DNA of 64,000 bases, taken from NCBI GenBank assembly GCA_024345305.1, contig BRON01000017.1:868001-932000 (forward strand), read 5' to 3'. This document shows positions 53,186-63,278 of the stretch, piece after piece; position 1 is the stretch's first letter, and every line of letters starts with the position of its first letter. This DNA comes from Mrakia gelida. Taxonomy: Eukaryota > Basidiomycota > Tremellomycetes > Cystofilobasidiales > Mrakiaceae. The notes under the pieces are model-generated. The model did not search any database, had not been told where the DNA came from, and worked only from the letters and a program-made list of their open reading frames with translations. The position numbers were made by a program, and so were the translations under genes.

Positions 53186-54295
53186 CGCCTAAAAACCTCT
53201 TCTTGACACCTCGTTGGCGGTTGAGCTGAGCTTGTTCTTGTTTCGTTTCCTTCTCGTTTCGCTTCGCTTTGAGTTGGAACGGGGATGGGGGAAGGAGGGG
53301 GGCCTGGAGCGGAGGTCTTTGAACGAAGAGGAAGGCTCGAGAGGAGAGAGATGGGGTGGATGGGTTTGGGGGGAGAGTGAGGGCGTTGGGGGAAGGAGGA
53401 AGGGAGGGAAGGACGGGGTGCGATGGACGTTTCGAGAGGTGCTGCGTGCAACTAGGGAGGGAGAAGGTCTTGAGCTCGTTTTTTTGCTGAGTTTTGGGGT
53501 GGGTCGATGTTTTGAGAGGGAGGGAAGAACTCAAGGCAGGGGTAGGAGGTTGAGGGGAGGGGGGGCGGGAGCGTGGAGAAAGGTTTGCGGGAGGGGAGAT
53601 CAGGGAGGGGGACGTGTCGTCGCTCGTTTTGGGTCGAGATGTTAGGGATCGTGTATCGGTTCTGGGTAAGGTTGGAAAAGAGGGAGCTACTGAGCCTACT
53701 AGGTATGCGAGAAAGTTGCAGGGTGCGACAGGAGGACGAGGAAGAAGAAGAAAGTCGTTGAGCTCGAACGAAAGGAAGAGGAGAGCCGTTGTTGGGTAGA
53801 CTCGTTGTCAAGGGAGTCAAACCTGCTTTTGCTCGTCAAACGATCGAAAGGACTGATGTCGACTCATTCGATGCTCGAGGGATGAGACCCAAATCAGACG
53901 CAGCGTGCGCGAAGGAGCGACGGAGAGATGGACGCGTCGTCGACCGACCACGACCTTCGCCTTTGCCTCCATCTCCTCCTCTTGTCCGACCTCAACTCTG
54001 ATCAGGCAAGAGAAGAACGAAAGACGCCGAGTATGATGCGAGAGAGGTTCTCAGGAGCTGGAACGGCTTTCCAGACGAGGGAAAGCGGGAGATGAAGGGA
54101 AAGCCAGAATCGATACAGGACAAGCAAAAAGCAAAACGAACGAACAAACAGAGAACGAGCGGGAAGATAAACTAAAGCTAACATATATATATCTAAGATC
54201 TAAATCTAGAGCGAAGCAGAACTAGTGAACGAGAAAGAGTCCATCAACCAAACGAAACACGAAACGGAAGCAGCTCGTCGGCGCGTCCTCTCAAC
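53186..54295. other. Intergenic region with 3' end of secreted-protein gene
   Basis: This holds the exomer subunit promoter and the 3' region of the secreted protein gene. A minus-strand frame at 53820-53452 begins like a Ser/Arg-rich presequence (RAQRLSSSSSSSCRTLQLSR) but has no partner exon or similarity. ATATATATAT near 54183-54190 could mark a 3' end. Confidence 0.35.
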
Positions 54296-56046
54296 CTAAT
54301 GGCTCCTCTTCCTGACCACCCTCCTCATCGACGTCTCCTCCGCCGCCAGCGCCGACGAGCTAGTCGTCACCGTCGTCGTCGTTGTTCCAGAGGTGATGAA
54401 CACGCTCTTCACTCCACTGTCGTTCTCCTCGACGCTCGCTGAAGCTGAGGGAGTAGCGACGGGAAGAGCGACGACGACCAAACTTGATCCCATCTGGATG
54501 GTTTGAACGAGGACTGAGGCGGCTGAGGCGGAGGGAGTAGCGAGGGAGAGGGGGACGATGGAGATGACCTCGGAGGCGGAAGCGACGAGGGAGGAGAGGG
54601 AGGTGGGGACGGCTGAGGCTGAAGCGGGCCGAACGGATCCTACGACGATGGACGAGGGGGAGGTGGAGTTAGAGAGGGAGGGTTCGTCGTTTCCGAGGGG
54701 AAGGTGGGTGCTGTTCCATTGAGTTTGGACGGGGAGGGGAGCCGACGAGGTGTTGGAGGAAAGAGTGAAGTTGGAGGAGGGGAGGGAGGTCGAGTTTCCA
54801 GCGACGCCGGTTCCGTTGAACGAAGACTCGGGTTCATCATCTCCCTGAGAGGAAGGAACGACTCCGACGACTCCTCCTGTAGCGACGGCTGAAGCGACGG
54901 CTTGGCTTGGAAGGTGGAGAGCGATGGAGGAGGCGATGGTGAAGTCCGAAGTGGTCGCGGTCGAGGTCGTGGTTGGGACGAGGACGACGGTTCCGGATTC
55001 TCCAGGGAGGGAGTAGACGAAGGTGGGAGTGGTGGTTGGGAGGAGGGATTCGATGACTGCTGGGTCGGTGATGGTGGGAGGGACGCTGTACTTCTCCGTT
55101 CCTGTGGCCTCCGAGGACACGACGGCGACGGGAGCGGATTCGAGGATGGCGGCCATGGAGGAGATGGCGGCGAGGAGGGAGGGAGACGGGTCCGCGATGG
55201 CAGTGGTGGTGGTGACGACGATGGGAGCCTGGGTGGTGGTGGTGTGGGCGTGGGTGGTAGGGGTAGGGGAAGACGAGACGAAGGACGTGGGCGAGGCGGT
55301 CGCGGTTCCATCCTCTCCGTTGTAGACGACGTAGTCCCAGTGACCATCAGACTCCTGGAAGAGGGAAGAAGAGAAAGAGAGGTCAGGACTTGAGGACTTT
55401 GCGAAGCAAGGTCTGGGAAAGAAGGTACGAAGGGACGAACGCGATGAGGGACCATGGTGAGGTAGATCGTCGGGAGAATCTTCGCCATCATCCCAGCCTC
55501 GTCGAGATCCTTGATGAGGTCGGCGACGGAAGTAGGCTTGGGAGCTTCCTCGGTCGTGGTGGTGGTGGTCAGGACGGTGCTGAGGAGGGTGTCGATCTTG
55601 TACGAGACGATAGGCGAAGGAGTGGGAGCGTAAATCGTGACGACGTCCGTCTGGGTGAAAATTTGAGTGGCCGTCTCCGTCGCTGTAGTTGTAGCGACGT
55701 CGGTGACCGTAGCTGTGGTGGTGGTGGTAGTGGTCGCGTTGGTGGGGAGGATGAAGGGAAGGAGGGAAGAGGAGGTTGTTGAGGTCGACGAGTCGTTTCC
55801 GAACGAGGTCGAGTTGTCGACGGCGATGATAGACCCGTTGGGGAGCAGCGCAAAGGTTCCGTTGGTGTAGATGATAGTCGCATTGGCAGTTGGAAGAGTT
55901 GCGTTGGATGCGAGGCTGGGAGTAGAAGCGCTGGTGGAGACGGTCTCGTTCGAGAGGACGTCGGGAACGGTCACGAATCTCTTCTTCTGAGCTGAAGCCG
56001 TCGAGGCGAGCAGAGCGAGAGAGACGAAGGTGGTGAAGGAGAGCAT
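54296..56046 (-). CDS. Secreted Ser/Thr/Asn-rich glycoprotein
   Basis: Two exons, 56046-55441 and 55354-54296, give 554 residues. A classical signal peptide opens the protein (SFTTFVSLALLASTASAQ), followed by KKRF, a possible Kex2-like site. The body is rich in Thr and Ser with long Thr runs near 105-150 and more than ten N-x-(S/T) sequons. A short less-biased patch (PKPTSVADLIKDLDEAGMM, then ESDGHWDYVVYNG) may be a folded spot. The C-terminus ends RRVVRKRSH. It is strongly basic, with no hydrophobic GPI signal or transmembrane helix. I infer a heavily glycosylated extracellular or wall protein. The antisense open frames here arise from its codon bias. Confidence 0.75.
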
Positions 56047-57361
56047 AGTTGGATTCGAGCTAGCGAAGGGTGATGGTTCTGTTGTTTCATCGAGACGAGG
56101 GAAGGAGGAGAGGAAGAAGAGTCAGTGAGGAGCTCGACACGAATGGAGGGAGAACGAGAAGAAGGAAGTTTTGCGGTGGGAGAATCAGATACATAGTATG
56201 TAACGTAGTCATTTCAGTTTCCGGCGTTACTCGGATTTCAATTTGAGCTGAGTTGTATAGTCATCAGGTTGAGGAAGAGGCGAGGGGGGGAGATGGGAAG
56301 GAAGGGAGGGAGGGACGTCGAGTCGAATCGCTCGAAGCGTCGACTCTCTGGATCGAAGAGCTCGAGAAGACCAGGAAAAGAGACAGGAAAAGAAAGTGAG
56401 GACTAACATTTTAGTGAAGGAGAGTGCGATGTATACAGGCCTGCTGTAGTTGTTGAAGTGTGTCGACCGAGCGAACGAAGGGAGAAGGGAGAAGAGGAAG
56501 GAAGGGGAGGGGAACGAAAAAAGCTGCTGAGACGAGAGAGTCGATGATGGTAGTTGAGAGCTAGAAAGCGAAACCAAAGGTGAGCATGGTTTTGAAGCCA
56601 AGTGGGGGTTGTTCATTTGTTTGAGTAGTACTGCGAGCTGAGACCGGATTGGGGGAAGAAAGGGAAGAAAGTTGATGGAGGTGAGGTGAAGACGAGGGAC
56701 GGATTCGGATCTTGTCGACCAGCCATCTTCGTAACGACGCAGCCGTCTTCGCCCCCCCCCCCCCCTCTTCGGGCTGGCTCGTGATTCATCTCGCGACCAC
56801 CACTTATCGAAGCTCATCGGTATATTTTCACACGCAACGAAAAGATTGAAGAAAGTCTTCTTCATAAAGAGAATTTCGACGCGTTGAGCTCGCTCTCTTT
56901 CCTCGCCTCGATCCCTCCCTCGTTACGCTCGCGACTTCTTTCTCTCCGTCATCTATCTCCTTCATCAGGCTCTGCTACCTTCGCCAGCTGATTTGCAACC
57001 TTCCTATCGCGTCCTCAAGGGTGAGCTCGGTCGGATAATCACTTTCTCGCCTGTTTGAGCAACTCTGCGGGTCCTGCCTTCGATCTGCCCTCGTTCCTCT
57101 GTGCTCTCGCAGCTACAACGAGCTCAGAGCCTATCCATACATCCTCCTCCTTGATACTCGCTTCTCTATCAACATGCCGTCTCGACCCATCGATGAAAAT
57201 CAGCGAGATCGAGAGAAGAAAAATCAAACGCGAGTTCGACCTTTTTCCCTTCGCCGCGTGTTGTTGACCTCGCAACTCCCTCCTCCCCTCCCTTCCCGAT
57301 CCATCCTTTCATCTCAACCACCCCTCCCATCTCACCCTCTTCCTCTCCTCTCCTCTTCGCC
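56047..57361. other. Long intergenic region with poly-C tract
   Basis: These 1.3 kb hold the promoters of the secreted protein (minus) and the Mis12-type gene (plus). A run of 14 C residues lies at 56752-56765. The minus-strand open frame 56865-56227 has no splice or similarity support. Sequence before 57362 is a C/T-rich leader with an upstream ATG near 57175. Confidence 0.4.
56752..56765. repeat. Homopolymer run of 14 C
   Basis: A single uninterrupted C tract, the longest homopolymer I noticed in the window. Such runs are prone to length polymorphism and sequencing error. Confidence 0.8.
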
Positions 57362-59207
57362 ATGGCTCCTCGATCCTCCCGTGCCTCGACCTCGACCTCA
57401 GCCGCTGGCTCTTCCTCTCGCAAATCGACCGGAGGACCTTCTCGGGCAGCTCCTCCTTCTCCTCCCTCCTCGTGCACTCCCTCCTACCAACCCATCCAGG
57501 ATCGACCTATACAACCTCTGACGGACGACGAGCAGCTGGATGTGGTCACTCAGCTGATGGGGTTCCCGGCGAGGAAGCTGTTGTTTGATATCGTGAGTCG
57601 AGCTTTCCTCTCTCTCGCTTGAGCTTGGGAAGGAGTGGGAGGAGGAGGGAGGGAACGAAGGAGCTCGCATCCACTTCGAGGAGGGGAGGGAGAAGACTGA
57701 GAAACCTTGAATGGGGTAGCTGAAGCCTCGTAGAGTCTACGGGAACGCCGAGGATGCGTGGGGTGGGCTAGGAAAGGAGGGAAGGGAGGAGTCAGGAAAG
57801 GAAGGGAAGCTCGTTTGTTGTTGAGCTCGTCCCCAACTCTCCCTTCCTTCTTCTCCTTCTTTCGAACCTCCGTTCATCCCATCCATCATACTCGAGTCTT
57901 AGCCCACGACTGCACCTCTATCTCTTCCACCTCCAGTCAAGCCCTTGTGTCCTTCTGCTCCATCGATCCCAAGCTCACCTACCACCTCCTCCCTCCTTTC
58001 TCTCTCCCTCTTCCTCCCTTTCTCCAGCACGAAGCCGCCAACGCCGAGATCTTTGACGTTCTCGTAACCGTAGAGAAATGGCTCGAGACACGTACGGATC
58101 CCTCCTCTTCCAAATCCAAACCTCCTCCGAACGTCACCGCCGAAGCTCTCGAACGCGAGCTCGACACTGGAATGCACGCGATGGAGACGCTCTTGACGGC
58201 TCAGATGGATGCTGCGATGGAGCTCTTCATGAGTTGGAGCTATAGGAATGCCTTCACGGTCGGGGAGTGGGGTGGGGTGGTGCTAGTGAGTTTGGATCTG
58301 CGCTTGCGAGAAGGAGTGGGGAGGGAAGGAAGGAAGGTCGAGCTCGCGTTTCGCTGACTCTCCTCTTGTCGTCGTTCTGTTGTTGGTCTGGTTCTTTGAA
58401 TTCGCAGCCCGCCCACGAGAATCTCGACTTCCCAAGAGGTCAATATGTCGCTGAGGAATTGGACGGGGGGGAGCAGTCGTTGGATAACTCGATAGATGCG
58501 CTGAGAGCGAAGGTTGAGCAGGTTCGTCGTCTTCCTTTCGTTCTCCTCTCTTCCTCATCCCTCAAGAACGTCGAGCCCTTCCTTGATGACTCTATTGTAC
58601 TGATTACCACCCTCCCTCTCTCTCTCACCGTCGTCGTTGGCCCATACAGAAACGACTCCTCCTCCAAACCCTCCAGAAAGCCTCCCTCAAATCCAACCAC
58701 TCCCTCGCCAAAGCCAAAGCTCTCTCGGAGGAGCTCGCCTTCTTCAAGGAGACTGCCAAGAAGTACAACCGTGAGTGTCACTTCTTCACTCCCTGGAACC
58801 TCCGGCCTCCCTTCGCTCTGCTCTCCTCGCTCCTCCCACACTTCAAACTGACGTCTTCCCCTCCTCCCTCGTCCTCCCTCTCCTCACCCAAAGTCGCCCC
58901 CCTCCCCCAAACCCTCACCACCCTCGTCCGATCCCTAACGACCCTCCAATCCTCCCTCGCCGCTCTCCCTTCACCTTCCACCCTCGCGTTCAACAACCCT
59001 CAACCCAATGACGCCGCAGAGGACGGCGCGGCGGGACTGGGTCGAGCAGCGTTCATCAATCGAGTCGAGGAACGAGCGATCACCTCTCTTCCTGGAGCTT
59101 TGGGTGTAGGAGTCGGAGCTGGAGCTTTGGGTGGGGGAGAGGATAGGCTGGAAGGGGTGGAGAGGGAACTGGAGGGAGTTGGGAGGGGGATTGAGGAGGT
59201 TGAGTGA
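57362..59207 (+). CDS. MTW1: Kinetochore MIND-complex protein Mis12/Mtw1
   Basis: Five exons give 345 residues: 57362-57592, 58028-58285, 58408-58521, 58650-58770 and 58894-59207. The Ser/Pro-rich start leads to the Mis12 core. This includes TQLMGFPARKLLFDIHEAANAEIFDVLVTVEKWL, quoted here only by its ends since it spans the first junction, then ELDTGMHAMETLLTAQMDAA and SWSYRNAFTV. Coiled-coil parts follow (SLDNSIDALRAKVEQ, LQTLQKASLKSNHS, AKALSEELAFFKETAKK). The join across the 435-nt first intron fits the spacing of the family motif. Mis12 links the inner kinetochore (CENP-C) to Ndc80 during mitosis. The exact donor of exon 2 is less sure because the GGEW-like insertion before it is not typical. 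The C-terminus is Gly-rich and acidic. Confidence 0.8.
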
Positions 59208-59484
59208 TGGGTTGGGGTGAGGTGAGGGAGGAGAGACGAGGATTTTGATCGGTACGGCACGGTATACCCATGGGCTTCTGGATCATGCTGGTTGTTTGGA
59301 GTCGAGGTCCCTCGCCTCTCGGGCGAATTCTCGCGACGACGACGAGACGAAACCTCGACGCGTCGGTTCTGTCTCGACCTTTCCCTCGTCCGAAGCGAGT
59401 TGCTGTGCACGAAACTCAATATTGAAGCTTCATTTGGTAACATATCTACAACACCTCTGACCGACCCCAAAACGAGAGTCTAAA

Positions 59485-59748
59485 CTAGCATCGACGCCAG
59501 TCGAACCCAATGCTCCTCGAGACCTCCTCCCTCCATTCCATGCACTCCTGATACCACCTCTCGAACTCCGCCGTAGTCTTCTTCTGTTCCTCCACTCGAG
59601 CGTAGTGTTCTCGCATCATCACCTCCCTCGCCTCCTTTCTCTGCTCCCTCTCGAGGTTACAAGACGACGTCCTGGCGAGCGAGGGCTGGAGCGGAAAGGG
59701 ATTCGAGTCGTTCGAGGTGGTAGAGTCGGATTTTGGCTCGTCTGATTT
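59485..59748 (-). pseudogene. Second-exon relic of the small basic protein family (copy C, distal part)
   Basis: The acceptor-like CACAG at 59749 leads into text matching exon 2 of copy B: RLESLSAPALARQ. An in-frame TAA (59657-59659) follows DVVL. In the next frame the expected charged helix resumes (NLEREQRKEAREVMMREHYA, then WYQECMEWREEVSRS) and ends at TAG (59485-59487). A net two-base loss or one-base gain at the conserved Trp codon explains the break. It lies about 0.9 kb from its likely first exon. Confidence 0.6.
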
Positions 59749-60677
59749 CTGTGCGAGTCAGAAGAGAGTCTGAGTGAGTGGAAAGAGGACGGTGTGGGGG
59801 TTTGGAGAGGAAGTGAGGAGTTCCCCTCGGTTCGTTCGTTCTTTCGTTTTGCTTTCTTCTCGACGCGTCTCTTCCCCTTTTCTCCTGTCTCGGTTAGAGA
59901 CCCCGCTTCTATAGGTTCTGGGCCTCGCCCTTCTGTTTATATTTAGTCCTCTGCTTCCCTTCGCCGACTCTTCTCGTTCTGTAGATACCTTTGCCCGAAA
60001 CCTTCCCCTCGCGACGCGCCTCACTCACGTTCCCCTTTTCTTCTCGGCCTTCCCTTCCGTCTCGACTCTCTTGCTTAGTACATACTTTTCTCGGTTCTCG
60101 CCTTCTCCGCCTCTTCCGTTTTATAGCTTATACCCCTTTTTGGCTTTGCTGTGACCGCTGATGGTCTCGCGTCGTGTCTCACCGTCCTTCCTCCCTTTCG
60201 CTAGCTACTCCCTCCAGCCTCGTTCCTCTTCTCGGTGCTTCGGACTGCGGATCATATTTAGTATAAAGAGTGGGCTAGTTTTGACCTTCTTGCTAATCAT
60301 CAACTTTCACCCCAGAATTGGTCAACTTCTCAGCTTCCCTTTTCGTCTCCCTTTCTCATCTTCCCTTCTCCAGAACCAGTCTCGCCGTCAAGTCGCCCAG
60401 TAGTAGTTCTCATTCTCCCTCGCGTAGTTCTCAAGTCGCCAGTAGTAGTTCTCGTTTGACCTTCTTCATCGACCTCCCCTTCTCTCTCCCAGCCCACCCC
60501 AAAGCCTCCGAAGAGCAGAAACCTCAACGAGCACTCGCCAGCGTCGTTCCTCCCACGAACCTCGATAGAGCTACCCACCACAACCCCACCTAGAGACCTT
60601 TACTTTACCGTAGAACGCCCACAACGGAAAAGGGTAAAGGAGGAAAGAAGGAGAAGAAGATGCTGGTTGCGACTGAC
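59749..60677. other. Expanded interval between two relic exons
   Basis: In the intact family member the intron has 104 nt; here the two homologous exons are 929 nt apart. The interval is A/T-richer than its surroundings at 59920-60330, with repeated CCTTCT and TTCTCG motifs and a tandem GTAGTAGTTCTC unit (near 60401 and 60429). I see no inverted repeats or transposase frame. Confidence 0.45.
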
Positions 60678-60863
60678 CTCGTCGAGCTGGTATCGAAGCT
60701 GTTCTAGCAGCTTGAGCTTGCTCCTCAGGGGATAAAATCTCTCCCTTGTTTTAGCGTGGTGACTCTTGTGAGAATGATGAGGAGGGAGGTTGGTTTGGGA
60801 TACGGAGGTAGAGGAGGAGGGGAGAAAACGAGGGGAGGGAGGAGGCGACGCGAGGAAGCTCAT
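60678..60863 (-). pseudogene. First-exon relic of the small basic protein family (copy C, proximal part)
   Basis: The ATG at 60863 opens with FLASPPPSPR, as in copies A and B. A His-rich stretch (HHSHKSHHAKTRE) replaces the Lys/His block. The family text ILSPEEQAQAARTASIPARR then continues only in a frame that requires one missing base near 60755. The donor GTCAGT at 60677 is conserved. The exon is 186 nt, one base short modulo 3 of a functional exon. The unshifted frame runs on into the intron and stops at 60600. Confidence 0.62.
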
Positions 60864-61854
60864 GCCTGCTGATGCCGGAAGAGAAGGTAGAAGATGCTTT
60901 GTGAGTGATTAGCCGAGCTTGTATGTCGAAGATGGCCGTGGTGGTGGGCGTACGAAGGAGACGACGAAGGCAGACGGAAGACGGGTTGAGCTGAATGTGG
61001 TTGGAGGTTTGAACGATCGACGAGAGTCGTCCCGCTCTGACGCTTTTGGCTTCGCACCTGGCGGACTAGGCAGGGTCTAGCAACCGAAGGGCTTTCTTTC
61101 CTGCGGGGCTCGAGCAGAGCTTGTTCGACTCCAAGCGGAGCTTTCTTGCCGGTGCCAAAGAGAACCTCGACGCGTCGCACTCTACTCGACGACGATGCAA
61201 CTTCAGAAGCCTACTTCGGCCTTGTTGCCTTCGAGGAGCATCTTCGAGGCTTTCCTTTCTCGCATCCGACTTCCAACTTCCGACTCTCCGAGCTGGGCTC
61301 TGTCGCCTTAGCAACCAAATCCTCGCCCACCGTCCAAGCGGGCGAGCTTGGCTGCCTTCCTCGTTTTCGACGGCCACCATCAAGATCCTCCCCTTTATTT
61401 CACTTTCCAGACCTGCACAGTACATTCAAGAGCGTCCTATTATTTCTACAGTGAGTTCGGTATCGGAGAGAGCTCCCCAGGGTCAGGTTTCGAGGGCTCA
61501 AAGGGAGAAAGGGAGGGAGGGAAGGAAGCCGGCTCGAGCTCACCACCTTCTTTGTTCTTTGTTGTAGCACGTAGATCAGTCGCTTCCTGGCTCGAACACT
61601 CACACTGGATACCGGTATCTCGGGCTATATATTTCACTGAGTTCTACATCTTCGACTGGGCTGTAGAGCAGTGAGAAGAAGAGAGGAGACGTCGAGCTCA
61701 TCTTCCCTCCTTCTCGACTTTCAGCTCATCGCCCGTCTTCCTTCCTCCATTCCCTCCTCACCTCGTCTTGCCCATGACCGAGGTGAGGGTTCCTCACGCC
61801 TGTAGCTATCGTTCAGACTCGTTGCTGACCCTGACTTCCTATGCTCGTGCTCAG
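60864..61854. other. Intergenic region between small-family relic and F-box 6
   Basis: The first 170 nt resemble the 5' flanks of family copies A and B. The remainder holds low-support open frames on both strands and the promoter of F-box gene 6. An ATGACCGAG/GTGAGG at 61774 may be that gene's first exon and donor. Confidence 0.4.
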
Positions 61855-62795
61855 TCGTCCCTCTGATCTTTCCATGGGAGGTCCTCCTGCTCGTCTTCGA
61901 ACACTCGGATCCTTCGACTCTCGCAGCTTTGGGAGCGGTCTCGATGGACGTATTGGAGGCTACCACTCCTCTCCTGTATAAAAGAGCCGAAGTCAACTCG
62001 ATCAAGCAGCTCGAGACGCTCTTCTGCGAGAGGAAGAAGGAGTCAACGGTGAGCTCGACTGCCCGAGCCTTCCCTTTCCCCTCTGGTCTCAACTTCCCTC
62101 GGCTGAACTCTTCTCTTTTCCCGTACCTTCGCTCGTAGACTTCATCACCATCTCGCATCAACAACATCCTATCCCTCACCCGAATCACGACCTTCCATCT
62201 CAACCTCCTCTCGTCCGAGCCGTCCTACGAAGCTCCCAACCTCTCCCTCTCGAGGATCACTCCAGCGTCCTCCATCCCACTCGATATCCTTCGACTCTCA
62301 ACAAATCACAACAACAGGAACCTCCTTGTTCTCCTCCACTATCAACTCCTCCCTCATTTCAACCCAGTTCGCGTCGAGTACGACACACGAGACCGACCCT
62401 CCGATTCAACCCCCATCTACGCCCTCTCATCACTCCCTCGCCTCTTAGGATTCGATCGCTTGACAACCCTGGACTTCAATGGATCCTTACCGGTCATCTG
62501 CAACTTCTCATCCTCCCCATCTAGCTACCACATCGCTGGACTCCCAACTCCTTCGCTCACTCGTCGCCGAACCGTTCGACTTCATCTCGCCTCCCTCCTT
62601 TCCACCGAGTCTCCCGACGCTCTCTCCTTCCTCAGGAACGTTGCAACGACGTCGGCGTTCAGTGTCGAGCTGATGCAGGAAGGATCCATGGTCCTGGTCG
62701 TTCGGACGGAGGAGGAGAGGAAAGAAGCGGAGGAAGCGGTCGAGCAGCTTCAGGAAGGGAAGAGGATCAAGTTCGCGGTTGATCTGGAGGTCTGA
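61855..62795 (+). CDS. F-box-like gene 6, paralogue of gene 5 (N-terminus doubtful)
   Basis: Two exons are clear: 61855-62048 and 62139-62795, together about 283 codons. The first encodes FPWEVLLLVFEHSDPSTLAA and GAVSMDVLEATTPLLYKRAEV, parallel to gene 5. The second encodes RITTFHLNLLSS, DRLTTLDFNGSLP, SLTRRRTVRLHLASLL and ends EEERKEAEEAVEQLQEGKR. The expected first exon (ATG-ACC-GAG at 61774, donor GTGAGG) mirrors the three-codon start of gene 5, but its phase does not match: one base is missing. Either another start is used or the gene has a 5' frameshift. The function would be as for other F-box-like receptors. Confidence 0.6.
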
Positions 62796-63278
62796 GGTGA
62801 GTGGTATACCTCCTCCCTACTATCTCAAGCTCGAACTGAAACCAACGCGCATCTTGTCTTCGCTGTTTCGTTTCTCTCGAAGGTCCTCGCTCATTGACGC
62901 GTCGACGTTTTCAAGCCCTGCCGGCGCGCTTTGCTTTAGAGGGCAGTCTTATCGGATGCATAGTACGGCGTATCACTCTTGTTGTACATCCGGCGTGACT
63001 TCTGCGTCCTTCTCAACCTTACCTGACGAGAGGAACGCGGACGAAAGACCTGACTTCAACGCGCGCGTCCCTCCTCGATCTTTCTCCATCCTTTCCTCAT
63101 CAGAACAGTTGGCTCAGACCAAGCGTTTATTTCGTCGCCTTGAAGGTGTCCCCATGTTCTTCCTCCACTCGACTTGTCCTTCTCTTCCAGAGAAGGAAAG
63201 CCTGCGTCGCGAGATCCGCTTCATCGTGCGTCGTTAAGATCGTTCAATCCCACCCGAAGCTACCGTAACTAGTTCCTA
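62796..63278. other. Convergent 3' region
   Basis: F-box 6 (plus) and the WAPL-like gene (minus) converge here. The single open frame at 62779-63237 lacks similarity and splice support. No feature is claimed. Confidence 0.35.

Noticed and set aside
53452..53820. Possible mitochondrial protein on the minus strand
   Set aside because: The start looks presequence-like but no following exon or domain was found; it is kept only as an intergenic remark.
54704..55393. Gly/Asp-rich plus-strand frames
   Set aside because: These are the antisense of the Ser/Thr-rich secreted protein, explained by its codon bias. There is no splice or domain support.
56227..56865. 212-codon minus-strand frame as a gene
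   Set aside because: It crosses the poly-C tract, has no similarity and no coherent composition. It is better seen as upstream and leader sequence of the secreted-protein gene.
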